Origin: Rhizobiales bacterium CCH10-E5
GTDB lineage: Bacteria; Pseudomonadota; Alphaproteobacteria; Rhizobiales; Beijerinckiaceae
Assembly: GCA_001556125.1 (NCBI GenBank)
Contig: LSIG01000034.1
Location: 3,231 to 67,230 of the forward strand
Reading direction: 5' to 3'
DNA length: 64,000 nt
A model generated the notes under the pieces. It saw only the letters and a list, made by a program, of their open reading frames with translations, did not search any database and had not been told where the DNA came from. Below are positions 52,801 through 62,136 of the stretch, one piece after another; positions within the stretch are counted from its first letter, which is position 1, and each line of letters begins with the position of its first letter. A program made the position numbers and the translations under genes.

Positions 52801-52870
52801 GGGGTGCGACCGGCTCCGCGTTGCGGCGCGGGCCGCGCGGAGGCGGCCCGGCCTGTCGGGTCTTCGGCGG

Positions 52871-54484
52871 TCACTTCGCCTTCGGCTTCACCGACATCGC
52901 CAGCATGAACTGGTCGGCGCGGCCCTTGAGATCGAGCTCGGACTTGAAGGCCCAGATGCCGCTCTCGAAGTGCAGCGGGATGAAGGCGTAGTCGGCGAGG
53001 ACCAGCTTGCCGGCCTCCTGCAGCAGGTTGGCGCGCTTGGCGTCATCGAGCGTCGTCACGGCCTCGCGGATCACCGCGTCGAACTTGTCGTTCTTGTAGC
53101 CGCCATAGTTCGAGCCGCCGAGCGTCTTGGTCTCGTTGGGGGTCGGCGGCCACTGACGCAGGAAGGAGGCCGCCTCGCCGGTCGCCGAGCCCCAGCCGCC
53201 GATCGCCACCGAAAACTCTTTCTTCGCGCGGCGCGGAAAGTAGATCGCCCGGGTCATCGCGTCGACCTCGGCCTTGATGCCGACCTGGGTCAGGTACTGC
53301 GCCACGGCCTGGGTGATCTGGCTGTCGTTGATGTAGCGGTCGTTGGTCGTCGAGAGCGTGACCTGGAAGCCCTTGGGGTAGCCGGCCTCGGCGAGGAGCT
53401 TCTTGGCCTGCGCCGGGTCATAGGCCAGCTTCTGCGGGTTGGCCTGCGTGCCGAACATGCCGGTCGGCAGGAACTGGTAGGCCGGCTCGGCCGCCCCGTC
53501 CATGATGCGCTTGACGATGGCGTCGCGGTCGATCGCCAGCGACATCGCCTGGCGGACGCGGACATCCTTCAGCGGGTTCTTGCCGTCCTCGGCCTTGACG
53601 AAGGGGCTCTGGTCGCGGGCGACGTCGAGCTGGAAATAGATCACGCGGGTCGATGGCGTGATGACGTGGTCGAAGCGCTTGTCGCCCTTGATGCGACCGA
53701 GATCGCGGGCGGCGGGGTTCTCGATCACGTCATAATCGCCCGCGAGCAGGCCGGCGAGGCGCGGGCCGGCGTTGGTGACCGGCAGCAGGCGCACCGTCGC
53801 CCAGGGCTCGGCCTTGCCCCAATAGGTCGGGTTGCGCTCGAGCTCGATGGCCGAGCCGCGGACATAGGATTTCAGCTTGTAGGGGCCGGTGCCGATGGCG
53901 AGGCTGCCGTCGTTGAACCCGGTCACGGTCGGCCAGGGGCCGGTGACGCCGCAGTTCTTGGCGATGTCGTAGCTGATCGACCCGTGCTCGACGATCGAGG
54001 CCGAGAGGATGCCGAGGCCCGAGAGCAGGTTCGGCAGCAGCGGCTCCGGCGCGATCGTCTCGATCACCAGCGTCTGCGGGTCGGGCGACGTGACCGAGGC
54101 GAAGTTGCCGGTGATGTCGGCGAAGGAATCGGAGACCTTGGTCTCGTTCTTGAGCGTCCGGCAGAAGGTGAAGATCACGTCCTGCGCGGTGAAGGGCTTG
54201 CCGTTCGAGAAGGTGACGCCCTGGCGCAGCTTGAAGGTCCAGCGGTTCTTGCCGTCGTTCTCCCAGGAGGCGGCGAGGCCGGGCAGCAGCTTCTGCTGTT
54301 CATCCTGGCTGACCAGCGATTCGAAGATGTGCTGGGCCAGCGCGTTGTTCGGCGTCAGGTCGTGGTAATGCGGATCGACGGCGGTCGGCTCGGAGGCGAG
54401 CGCGATGCGCAACGTCTGCGCGCTGGCCGCCGATGCGGCCAGGCAGGAGACGGCGACGGTGGCGGAAAGCAGGAATGTGCGCAT
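52871..54484 (-). CDS. Peptide/opine-type ABC transporter substrate-binding protein (DppA-like, SBP_bac_5)
   Basis: The product is a 537-residue type II binding protein with a clear Sec signal (RTFLLSATVAVSCLAASAASAQ). Markers include ALASEPTAVDPHYHDLTPNN at the mature N-terminus and WTFKLRQGVTFSNGKPFTAQDV, the SBP_bac_5 signature. The ligand may be a di- or oligopeptide, opine, or other amide; specificity cannot be read. It is the first gene of the operon and is divergent from an RpiR regulator with a 95-base gap. Confidence 0.93.
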   Translation of the reverse strand: MRTFLLSATVAVSCLAASAASAQTLRIALASEPTAVDPHYHDLTPNNALAQHIFESLVSQDEQQKLLPGLAASWENDGKNRWTFKLRQGVTFSNGKPFTAQDVIFTFCRTLKNETKVSDSFADITGNFASVTSPDPQTLVIETIAPEPLLPNLLSGLGILSASIVEHGSISYDIAKNCGVTGPWPTVTGFNDGSLAIGTGPYKLKSYVRGSAIELERNPTYWGKAEPWATVRLLPVTNAGPRLAGLLAGDYDVIENPAARDLGRIKGDKRFDHVITPSTRVIYFQLDVARDQSPFVKAEDGKNPLKDVRVRQAMSLAIDRDAIVKRIMDGAAEPAYQFLPTGMFGTQANPQKLAYDPAQAKKLLAEAGYPKGFQVTLSTTNDRYINDSQITQAVAQYLTQVGIKAEVDAMTRAIYFPRRAKKEFSVAIGGWGSATGEAASFLRQWPPTPNETKTLGGSNYGGYKNDKFDAVIREAVTTLDDAKRANLLQEAGKLVLADYAFIPLHFESGIWAFKSELDLKGRADQFMLAMSVKPKAK

Positions 54485-54579
54485 GATGACGGTTGCTCCC
54501 GGCTGAAACCGTTTTGACAGGTTTATTTTCGTCCAGTAGCAAACATGAAAATTTTTTTACGTCAACCGGGCGCGACCGC
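54485..54579. promoter_or_regulatory. A/T-rich divergent promoter between dppA-like and rpiR
   Basis: This patch is markedly A/T-richer than its surroundings. For the regulator, TTGACA at 54514-54519 is followed by 17 bases and TAGCAA at 54537-54542. For the transporter operon, TTGACG on the minus strand (54565-54560) could be a -35. GAAAATTTTTTT at 54547-54558 resembles the A/T-rich palindromic sites of RpiR-family regulators. Confidence 0.5.
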
Positions 54580-55452
54580 ATGTCCCAAGGCCTGAAGCCA
54601 TCGACGGATCTGTCGAACCGGATCGCCCAGATCTACCCCTCGCTGAGCGACGGCCATCGCCGCGCGGCGGATTTCGTGCTGCGCCATCCGCTCGACGTCG
54701 CGACGATGACGATCGAGGGGCTGGCCGAGGGCAGCGGCACCTCCAATGCCACGGTGACCCGTTTCGTGCGGGCGCTGGGCTATGGCGGCTATGGCGAGTT
54801 CAGGGCGGCACTGTCGGCGGCGCTGAAATTCGCGCATGAGCCGGTGGACAGCTTCGCCGGCGCGCGCGCTGCGCCGGGCTCGACCTTCGCCACCTTCTCC
54901 CAGGCGCTGGCCGACCAGGCCGCCAATCTCCAGGCGGCGCGGGATGGGCTCGACGAGCCGACGGTGACACGGGCGGTCTCCCTGCTGACCACGGCGTCGC
55001 GCGTCTTCATCGCCGCGTCCGGGGCCAGCCACCATGTCGCGGGCTTCCTCGAGGACGGGCTGGCGCTCTATCTCGACGCCGATGTCACCTTCGCCTCTTC
55101 GCGCACGGGGCCCGAGCGGGCGATCCGGCACATGCTGTCGGCGCGGCCGGACGATCTCGTGGTGGCAATCTCGATGCAGCGCTATTCCCGCGCCACGCTC
55201 GATCTCGCGAGCTTCGCCAAGAAGCGCGGCGCCTCCGTGCTGGCGCTGACCGACGGCGCGACCTCGCCGCTGGCCGCGATCGCCGACGTCACGCTGTTCG
55301 CCCCGTCGCGCAGCCATCTGCTGCCGAATTCGCCGACCGCGATCTTCGCGCTGGCGGACGCGCTGATCGCGGCGGTGGCCCGCGAGCGTCCGGATTCGGC
55401 CGAGGCACTGCGGGAGCTCAGCGAAAGCCTGCTCTGGACCTTCCACCGCTAG
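54580..55452 (+). CDS. RpiR/MurR-family transcriptional regulator
   Basis: The regulator has about 290 residues. The N-terminal helix-turn-helix domain (residues about 10-85) contains YPSLSDGHRRAADFVLRHP and the recognition segment SGTSNATVTRFVRALGYGGYGEFRAAL. A SIS sugar-phosphate-binding domain follows (VFIAASGASHHVAGFLED, then DLVVAISMQRYSRATLDLASFAK). The ATG at 54580 gives the family start; the open frame reaches 54493 but would overlap the promoter. RpiR regulators usually bind phosphosugars, so the adjacent importer may carry a sugar-containing peptide such as a muropeptide. This is inferred from context. Confidence 0.9.
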   Translation: MSQGLKPSTDLSNRIAQIYPSLSDGHRRAADFVLRHPLDVATMTIEGLAEGSGTSNATVTRFVRALGYGGYGEFRAALSAALKFAHEPVDSFAGARAAPGSTFATFSQALADQAANLQAARDGLDEPTVTRAVSLLTTASRVFIAASGASHHVAGFLEDGLALYLDADVTFASSRTGPERAIRHMLSARPDDLVVAISMQRYSRATLDLASFAKKRGASVLALTDGATSPLAAIADVTLFAPSRSHLLPNSPTAIFALADALIAAVARERPDSAEALRELSESLLWTFHR

Positions 55453-55472
55453 GCCAGCGGACGGGGCAGCGG

Positions 55473-56480
55473 CTACCGCCGCCGGCCCTTCGGCCCGCGC
55501 GTCTCGGGCGTCTTCGCCCTGTTCTCGGCGTCGAGCTTGCGCCAGCGGGCGAGCCGGGCGGGGTCGACCGCGCCGGTCGCCACGGCCGCCTGCACCGCAC
55601 AGCCGGGCTCGTGCTCATGGGTGCAGTCGCGGAAGCGGCAGAGATGGGTGAGTTCGGTGATCTCGGCGAAGAGCGTCTCCAGCCCCGAGGCGGCATCGCT
55701 GACATGGAGCGTGCGCATGCCCGGCGTGTCGATGACCCAGCCGCCGCCGGCGATGGCGTGGAGCGAGCGCGAGGTCGTGGTGTGGCGGCCCTTGTCGTCG
55801 CGGGCCCGGATGCCGCCGGTCTCCTGCGCCTCCTCGGGTGCGAGTCCCGCCAGCGCGTTGACCAGGGTCGATTTGCCGACACCCGACGAGCCGACGAGGG
55901 CGACGGTGCGCCCCTCCCCGCACCAGGGCGCCAGCACCGCCGTGGCGCCGGTTTCCTTCGGGTTGACGAGCGCCACCGCAAGCCCGCGCTGCAGCGCCGC
56001 CGCCTCGGCGCGGTAGCTCTCCGCCTCTTCCGTCAGATCCGCCTTGGTCAGCAGGATCACCGGCTCCGCGCCGCTCTCATTGGCGAGCGCCAGATAGCGC
56101 TCCAGCCGCGCGACGTTGAAATCGGCATTGCAGGAGGTGACGATGAAGAGCGTGTCGATGTTGGCCCCGGCGAGCTGGGGCGTCTTGCTGCCCTCGACGC
56201 GGCGCGCCAGCACGGTGCGGCGCTCGAGCAGGCGCCCGATCGCATGCGTCCCCGGCTCGACCAGCACCCAATCGCCCACCGTATAGGCACCGGTGTCGGT
56301 GTGGACGGGGAGAGAAAGCCGGATCGGCCCCTCCTGCCCGATCGCGCTCATCCTCGCGCGATGGACGGTGGCGATGCGGGCGGGCAGCAGCCCAGCGTCC
56401 TCCGCGCCGCATTGCTCGGCGAAGAAGGCGTTCCAGCCCAGCGCGGGAAGCGTCCAGGCGGCGGGCTCGGGCGCGGTCAT
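55473..56480 (-). CDS. rsgA: Ribosome small subunit biogenesis GTPase RsgA
   Basis: The 335-residue protein has the circularly permuted GTPase order of RsgA/YjeQ. An N-terminal OB-fold comes first, then the G4-like LLTKADL, then the P-loop GSSGVGKST and the G3 DTPGMR. The C-terminal zinc knuckle reads CRFRDCTHEHEPGC. It assists late maturation of the 30S subunit. The first 15 residues form a less conserved extension. It is a single gene converging on rpiR and divergent from the dihydropyrimidinase gene, 220 bases away. Confidence 0.95.
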   Translation of the reverse strand: MTAPEPAAWTLPALGWNAFFAEQCGAEDAGLLPARIATVHRARMSAIGQEGPIRLSLPVHTDTGAYTVGDWVLVEPGTHAIGRLLERRTVLARRVEGSKTPQLAGANIDTLFIVTSCNADFNVARLERYLALANESGAEPVILLTKADLTEEAESYRAEAAALQRGLAVALVNPKETGATAVLAPWCGEGRTVALVGSSGVGKSTLVNALAGLAPEEAQETGGIRARDDKGRHTTTSRSLHAIAGGGWVIDTPGMRTLHVSDAASGLETLFAEITELTHLCRFRDCTHEHEPGCAVQAAVATGAVDPARLARWRKLDAENRAKTPETRGPKGRRR

Positions 56481-56700
56481 CGGCGGGTGGTCCTCAGACG
56501 GGCGATGCTCATCCTGCCGGTAGAGCGGGCTTCGCGGCGGCTGGCAAGCGCCCTGGTCTCGGTAGCCGCATCAGCGCGACCAAGAGCGGCGGCGAAGACA
56601 TCATAGCCCTGCGCCGGGCGGCGCTCGCGGCTGGCCGCGGCTTTGCTATGGTCAAAGGCAGCGGCCCGACTCCAGGCCGCCCAGCCTGCCGGAGAACAGC
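56481..56700. other. Divergent intergenic region, rsgA to dihydropyrimidinase
   Basis: 220 bases without a coding signal. CTTTG and CAAAG (56641-56657) form a small inverted repeat about 45 bases before the hydantoinase start. I see no clear promoter boxes. Confidence 0.3.
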
Positions 56701-58182
56701 ATGACGACGCAGCCCTTCGACCTGATCATTCGCGGCGGCACCGTCGGCACATCGACCGCGCATTTCGTCGCCGATGTCGCGGTGAAGGACGGCAAGATCG
56801 CGGCGATCGGCACCGGGCTCGGCCAGGGCGCGCGCGAGATCGACGCGACCGGCAAGTTCGTGCTGCCGGGCGGCATCGATACGCACGCCCATGTCGAGCA
56901 GGTCTCGGCCGGCGGGCTGATGAACGCCGACACCTTCGAGAGCGCCACGACCTCGGCGGCCTTCGGCGGCAACACCACGCTGGTCTCCTTCGCCGCCCAG
57001 CATCGCGGGCTCGATCTGCGCAAGGTCGTCGACGACTATGCGGCGCTCGCGAAGCGCGGCGCGCTGATCGACTACGCCTTCCACATGATCGTCGCGAACC
57101 CCGACGAGAAAACGATCAGGCAGGACCTTCCGGCGCTGATCAAGGAGGGGCATGCCTCGATCAAGGTCTTCATGACCTACGACCTGATTAAGGTCGACGA
57201 CGAGCCGCTGCTCGACCTGATGCTGACGGCGCGCGAGCACCGCGCCCTGATCTGCGTCCATGCCGAGAACCACGGCATGATCTCCTGGATGGGCAAGAAG
57301 CTGGTCGAGCGCGGCTACACTGCGCCCAAATATCACGCCATCAGCCATCCGCGCGGTTCGGAATCGGAGGCCTTCACCCGGCTGATCACCCAGGCCGCGC
57401 TGATCGACCAGCCGATCATGATCTTCCACGTCTCGACCGCCGAGGGTGCCGCCGTGATCCGGCAGGCGCGCGGCCAGGGCCTCAGGGTCTTTGCCGAGAC
57501 CTGCCCGCAATATCTGTTCATGACCAAGGCCGATCTCGACAAGCCGGGCCTCGAAGGCGCGAAATGGATGTGCTCGCCGCCGCCGCGGGAGAAAGCCGAC
57601 CAGGACGCGCTCTGGCAGGCGCTGGCGCTCGGCGATCTCCAGACGGTCTCCTCCGACCACGCGCCCTACCGCTTCGACGAAAGCGGCAAGCTCTCCGCCG
57701 GGCCGAACCCCAATTTCAAGCAGATCGCCAACGGCCTGCCTGGGCTGGAGACCCGTCTGCCCCTGATGTTCGACGCACTGGTCTCGAAGGGCCGGCCCGA
57801 ATTCGCCGGGCGCGGGCTGGAGGCCTTCGTCGACCTGACCGCCACCGCGCCGGCGAAAATCTACAACCTGCCCGGCAAGGGCGCGATCCAGCCGGGCTAT
57901 GATGCCGACATCGCGATCTGGGACCCGGATCGCGAGGTGACGATCACCGATGAAGCGATGCATGACCTGACCGGCTTCACGCCTTTTGCCGGCTACCGAG
58001 TCACCGGCTGGCCCGAGACGGTGATCCGCCGCGGCGAGGTCGTCGTCAGCGAGGGCACGCTCCGTGCCAAGGCGGGCTCCGGCCGCTGGCTGTCGCGAAC
58101 CGGCGGACCGGCGGCCGAGCCAACCGGCAAGCTCGTGCTGGAGATGGACCCCCAGCGGAATTTCGGAGCGACGATTTTGTGA
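56701..58182 (+). CDS. Dihydropyrimidinase/D-hydantoinase
   Basis: The 493-residue amidohydrolase-superfamily enzyme hydrolyses the cyclic amide bond of dihydropyrimidines or hydantoins. The binuclear metal ligands are in place: His62 and His64 in DTHAHV, carbamylated Lys155 in SIKVFMTYD, and histidines in HAEN and FHVS plus the aspartate in SSDHAPY. Tyr160 in the same segment is the usual substrate-contact tyrosine. This is metal-dependent and unrelated in fold to the ATP-dependent HyuAB at 31-35 kb. No dihydropyrimidine dehydrogenase or beta-ureidopropionase gene is adjacent in the window, so the pathway is incomplete here. GGAGAAC precedes the ATG. Confidence 0.93.
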   Translation: MTTQPFDLIIRGGTVGTSTAHFVADVAVKDGKIAAIGTGLGQGAREIDATGKFVLPGGIDTHAHVEQVSAGGLMNADTFESATTSAAFGGNTTLVSFAAQHRGLDLRKVVDDYAALAKRGALIDYAFHMIVANPDEKTIRQDLPALIKEGHASIKVFMTYDLIKVDDEPLLDLMLTAREHRALICVHAENHGMISWMGKKLVERGYTAPKYHAISHPRGSESEAFTRLITQAALIDQPIMIFHVSTAEGAAVIRQARGQGLRVFAETCPQYLFMTKADLDKPGLEGAKWMCSPPPREKADQDALWQALALGDLQTVSSDHAPYRFDESGKLSAGPNPNFKQIANGLPGLETRLPLMFDALVSKGRPEFAGRGLEAFVDLTATAPAKIYNLPGKGAIQPGYDADIAIWDPDREVTITDEAMHDLTGFTPFAGYRVTGWPETVIRRGEVVVSEGTLRAKAGSGRWLSRTGGPAAEPTGKLVLEMDPQRNFGATIL

Positions 58183-58210
58183 GCGTCGCAGTTTGCCCTC
58201 GGAAACACCC

Positions 58211-58356
58211 CGTCATTCCGGGGCGGGCCGCAAGGCCCGAGCCCGGAATCCATGAACACGACGGCTCTTCAAATGGGGCGGAATCCAATAGCTCTGTTGG
58301 CGGCTGCGGTGCTCATGGATTCCGGGCTCTTCGCTTCGCGAAGCCCCGGAAAGACG
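58211..58356. repeat. 146-bp palindromic REP/MITE-like element between convergent genes
   Basis: The outer ends CGTCATTCCGGGGC (58211-58224) and GCCCCGGAAAGACG (58343-58356) are inverted copies with one mismatch. Inner arms at 58239-58255 and 58313-58329 are perfect 17-bp inverted repeats. Each half also carries its own small hairpin (GGGCC-GCAA-GGCCC and TTCG-CTTC-GCGAA). A 57-base centre separates them. Elements of this design are typical of intergenic repeats in Hyphomicrobiales. Located between hydantoinase (+) and yhaN-like (-), it could act as a bidirectional terminator. Confidence 0.7.
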
Positions 58357-58384
58357 CGGTGGTTCGAACGCTGACGATCGAAGC

Positions 58385-61015
58385 TCAGCCCTCCGGCGCC
58401 CAGGGCACCATCCGCAAAATCGTCCCGCCGAGCTGGGCGAAGGCGCGCTGGCGGCAGGAGAAGACGATGATCTGCTGGCCGCTGGCCTGACGGTGCAGCG
58501 CGTCGAACATCCGCTCGATCCGGTCGTCGTCGGAATAAACCAGCGCATCGTCGAGGATGACCGGAGCCGGCTGGCCGTCCTTGGCCAGGAGCCGCGCGAA
58601 GGCGAGCCGCGTCAGCACCGCGAGCTGTTCGCGCATGCCGCCGCTGAGCACGCCGACCGGCTCCTCCAGCCCGTTGCGGCTGACGGTGCGCGGCAGCAGC
58701 GTCTCCTCGTCGAAGGTGACGGTCGCATCCTCGAACAGCAGGCCGAGCAGCGGCCGCAGCTCCGCCATCACGGGCGCGAAGTAATGGTCGCGGGCCTGCG
58801 CCCTCGCCGCCTCCAGCGCCGTCCGCAGCCGCGTCAGCAGGGCGACCTCGCGCTCCAGCGCCGCCACGCGCCGCTGCGCCGCGCCGAGCTTCTCCGCCGC
58901 CTCCTGCCAGGCTTCCTCGACGGCGGCATCCGTGCGTGCGCGGATGCGGCCGTTCAGCTCGGCCGCCTCCTCGCGCAGCGCCGCGATCTCGGCCGAGGCG
59001 CCGTCGAACACGGAGCGCATGCGGCGCAGCTTGGCCTCGGCCCCCGCGATATCGACCGCACCGGCCCGGAGCGCATCGCGCTGCGCCTGCGCCGCCGACC
59101 AACCCTGCTCGGCCTGCGCCAGCGCAGCGCTCCGCTGCGCCTCCAGCGCATCGCGCTCCTGCTCGGGGCCGAGTGCGGCGGAGAGCCCCGCCAGCTCCGA
59201 GGCAATGCCGGCCAGGGCCCGCTCGGCCTCGACGACGGCCGCATTGGCGGCGTCGCGGGCGGCCTGCGTCTCGCGCTGGGCCCGGCGCGCGGCGACGACG
59301 CGGGCCTCGGTCTCGACCAGGCCCGCGCGCACGGTTTCCGGATCGCCTTCAGCCTCTTCGGCGCCAGACCCTTGTGCCTCCAGTCGCGCGATCTGCTCCT
59401 GCAGCGCGGGCAGACCGTCCGGCGCCAGCAGGCGCAGGCGCTGCCGTGCCAGATCGAGCCGGCCGTTCAGCTCGCGGGCCGCGCTGTCGCGCCGTCGCGC
59501 CTCGGCGAGATCGGCCACCGCGAGCTCCGCGAGCAGCGTGGTCCGCCTCGCCTCGGCCCGGGCGAGATCCGCCTCGTCGTCGCCACCCTGCGGCAGGGTG
59601 ATGGCGAGCCGGCCGACGCCCTTGATCGTCAGGGTCGCGGCGCCGGACAGGGTGCGTTCCTCCCCGTCATCGAGCGCCGCCCCGTCGAGCTGGATGGCGG
59701 CGGCGACGCCGGGATCATAGGCGACGCGCAGCAGCGGGCGGCGCGCCGCCGCCGTCGCGCGCAAGCCGACGAGTTCGCTTTCCAGCGTCTCCAGCCGCGC
59801 CAGCGCCCCCGCCGGCAGCCGCAGCGCCTTCAGCTCGGCCTCGATCGTCTCGATCTCGCGACGCCCCTCGGCCGCGCGCTCATGCTCCTGCCGCAGGCGC
59901 GCCAGCTTTTCGCCGGCCTCGCGGGCGCGCATCGCCTTGTCCAGCCGGGCGAGCAGGTCGCGCGCCTCGCGCTCCCCGGCTTCAGCCCGCTCGACCGCGG
60001 TCGCGGCGACCACCCCGGCCTCGTTGGCGGCACGCTGGCGCGCCAGCGCCTCGTCGCGCCGGCCGCGGCTTTCCGCCTCGCGTTCGCGCAGCAGCGCCAG
60101 GCGCGCGAGATCGCGGCGCAGCGTGTCGAGCGCCTCGCGGGCTGCGTCGCGGGCATTGCGGGCGAGCGCGGCCTCGACCTCGGCCGTGCGCAGAGCCTCG
60201 CCATGGGCCCGGGCGGCGGCGAGCGCCGCCTCGGCCTGGGCGACCTCGCGCAGCAGGGTCGCATGGCGCTCGGCGTCGTCCAGCTCGGCGAGCCGAGCCC
60301 GCAGGCTGCGGCGCCGGTCGAGCGCGTCGCGCAACTCGCGCAATTCGCCCGCCAGACGCTGTTCCAGCTGGGCCAGCGTGTCGCGCTCCTCGATCGCCTG
60401 CGCATAGGCGCCGCCGGCCTTGGGCCGGCCCGTCGCCGTGACGAGAGGCGCCAGTTCCGCCTCGCAGGCGGCGAGCGCCTGCGCCATGCGGCGGCCGCCG
60501 GTGAGGGATTCGACCTCGCCCTGGACCGAGGTCAGGACGGATTCTCGGGCGCGCTTCTCGCCCTCCTCGTCGCTCCTGGCCCGCCGCTCGATGCCGGTGA
60601 TGCCCTGACGCACCCAGAGCAGACCCGCCGGCCCCGCCGTGCCGCCCTGGACGAGGTTGGCGATGAAGCGCTCAGCCTCGTCGGCCTGCGCGACGAGCCG
60701 GCCGGAGGCGAGTTCGCGCACCACGGCGCGCTTGCCGCCATAGAACTGCTTGGTCAGCCGGAAAGCGCCGTTCGCGATCGTGATGTCGGCCTCGATCAGC
60801 GGGGTGCCGCCGCTATAGGGCCGCAGGCCCTGTACGGCACTGGGCGTGCCGGTGTGGGGCTGGAAGAACAGCGCGTGGAGCGCGTCGAAACAGGTCGATT
60901 TGCCGAACTCATTGACGGCGCAGAGCACGTTGACGCTATCGCCGATGCCCTCGACCGCGACGCCTCGACCGGCGAAGCGGCGGACATTGTGGAGGCGCAG
61001 CGCCGTCAGCTTCAT
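58385..61015 (-). CDS. YhaN-like AAA ATPase (SbcC/Rad50-related)
   Basis: The protein of about 876 residues has ATPase ends joined by a long coiled coil. Walker A is a variant, AVNEFGKST (residues 33-41), with alanine in place of the first glycine. The C-terminal half has the signature LSGGMREQLAVL and Walker B PVILDDALVYSDDDR. Between them are hundreds of Glu/Arg/Ala-rich coiled-coil residues; a canonical CxxC zinc hook is not evident. The start at 61015 overlaps the nuclease gene by four bases. It forms a DNA repair or end-processing complex with the YhaO-like nuclease, as SbcC does with SbcD. Confidence 0.86.
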   Translation of the reverse strand: MKLTALRLHNVRRFAGRGVAVEGIGDSVNVLCAVNEFGKSTCFDALHALFFQPHTGTPSAVQGLRPYSGGTPLIEADITIANGAFRLTKQFYGGKRAVVRELASGRLVAQADEAERFIANLVQGGTAGPAGLLWVRQGITGIERRARSDEEGEKRARESVLTSVQGEVESLTGGRRMAQALAACEAELAPLVTATGRPKAGGAYAQAIEERDTLAQLEQRLAGELRELRDALDRRRSLRARLAELDDAERHATLLREVAQAEAALAAARAHGEALRTAEVEAALARNARDAAREALDTLRRDLARLALLREREAESRGRRDEALARQRAANEAGVVAATAVERAEAGEREARDLLARLDKAMRAREAGEKLARLRQEHERAAEGRREIETIEAELKALRLPAGALARLETLESELVGLRATAAARRPLLRVAYDPGVAAAIQLDGAALDDGEERTLSGAATLTIKGVGRLAITLPQGGDDEADLARAEARRTTLLAELAVADLAEARRRDSAARELNGRLDLARQRLRLLAPDGLPALQEQIARLEAQGSGAEEAEGDPETVRAGLVETEARVVAARRAQRETQAARDAANAAVVEAERALAGIASELAGLSAALGPEQERDALEAQRSAALAQAEQGWSAAQAQRDALRAGAVDIAGAEAKLRRMRSVFDGASAEIAALREEAAELNGRIRARTDAAVEEAWQEAAEKLGAAQRRVAALEREVALLTRLRTALEAARAQARDHYFAPVMAELRPLLGLLFEDATVTFDEETLLPRTVSRNGLEEPVGVLSGGMREQLAVLTRLAFARLLAKDGQPAPVILDDALVYSDDDRIERMFDALHRQASGQQIIVFSCRQRAFAQLGGTILRMVPWAPEG

Positions 61016-62136
61016 GCGGGCATCGCCGCGCAATAGGAGAACAGCCGCGCCAGCGCGTCGCGCGCCGTTTGGCGCTCGGCTGCAGAACGGGCCTCGTCGA
61101 GGCTCTCCGTGAGCAGCGCGTCGGCAGCCTGGCGCAGCGCCCCGGCCCGGTCGATCGCGTCGAGATCGTCGCTCTCGCAATCGGTGGTGAGTCCGTCCGT
61201 CTCCAGTATGAGATGGGCGAATTCCGGCGCGACCGCGGCGATCGCGGCCTCGAGCCCGGCGCGCGCCTGCGGGCGCAGGCGCCCCGTGGCGACGATGCGC
61301 AGCAGGGTCTGTCGGCGGACGGGGCCGGCGGGCAGACGCTCCGTCAGAGCCGCGGTGCCATCGTCGCCCGAAAGCAGGTCGAGCGGTAGGCTGCGCCAGT
61401 CGAAGCTGCCGGTCTCGACCGGCGTGACGTCCGGCACGGCGCCGGCGCCGGCGAGCGACACCAGCAGCGCGCGGCCCGGCTGGTCGTGCTTGAAGCGGTC
61501 GGGCTCCGGCGCGCCTGAGTACCAGCTGCGCGGGCCGATCGGCATCTGGCCGTGCCAGTCGCCGAGCGCGAGATAATCGAGCCCGGCGCGGCTCGCCCGG
61601 TCTGGTGCGATGATGTCGAGGCCGCCGCCATCCTCGGAAAAACTCTGGATCGCGCCATGGGCGAGGCCGATGCGCAGCGCCCCTTCCGGCGTGGCGGCGC
61701 CGTCCATCCAGTCGGTCAGGTCGCGGCCCGGGCGCCGCGTGGTGCAGGGCGCGGGCAGGATGACGATGCCGGGTGCAAGCGCGAGCGGCGCGGCTTCCGT
61801 CGCCAGCACGACATTGGCCGGCAGGGCGGCGCGTGTCGCGGCCCAGAGCTCGTCGGCGAGCAGCGAGTCATGGTTGCCGGGCAGGATGACCCAGCGCAGC
61901 GGCGCATGGCCCGCCATGGCGGCGAGCGCTTGGCGCAGCATGGCGGGGCTCGGCGTCTCGGTGTCGAAGCTGTCGCCCGCGAGCAGCACCGTCTCGGCGC
62001 CGCCTGCCCGCGCCTGCGCCGCCAGCCGGTCGAGCACGGTATGGCGCGCCTCGCGCAGCCGGCCGCGCAACTCCTCCGGCAGGGTGCCGAAGCGCTTGCC
62101 GATATGCAGGTCGGAGGCGTGGAGGAACCGGAACAT
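61012..62136 (-). CDS. YhaO/SbcD-like metallophosphoesterase (DNA repair exonuclease)
   Basis: The 374-residue calcineurin-like phosphoesterase carries all five metal-site motifs in order: DLHIG, GDSFD, GNHD, LAHG and LGDWHG. It is the nuclease half of an SbcDC/Mre11-Rad50-type pair. The ATG at 62136 begins MFRFLHASDLHIG, the typical start. It is transcribed before the ATPase gene, as in Bacillus yhaO-yhaN. Confidence 0.9.
   Translation of the reverse strand: MFRFLHASDLHIGKRFGTLPEELRGRLREARHTVLDRLAAQARAGGAETVLLAGDSFDTETPSPAMLRQALAAMAGHAPLRWVILPGNHDSLLADELWAATRAALPANVVLATEAAPLALAPGIVILPAPCTTRRPGRDLTDWMDGAATPEGALRIGLAHGAIQSFSEDGGGLDIIAPDRASRAGLDYLALGDWHGQMPIGPRSWYSGAPEPDRFKHDQPGRALLVSLAGAGAVPDVTPVETGSFDWRSLPLDLLSGDDGTAALTERLPAGPVRRQTLLRIVATGRLRPQARAGLEAAIAAVAPEFAHLILETDGLTTDCESDDLDAIDRAGALRQAADALLTESLDEARSAAERQTARDALARLFSYCAAMPA

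Noticed and set aside
58493..61036. An 847-codon plus-strand frame opposite the YhaN-like gene
   Set aside because: The reverse-strand protein has ABC-ATPase signature motifs and a long coiled coil; the opposite frame is low-complexity and unlike any family.
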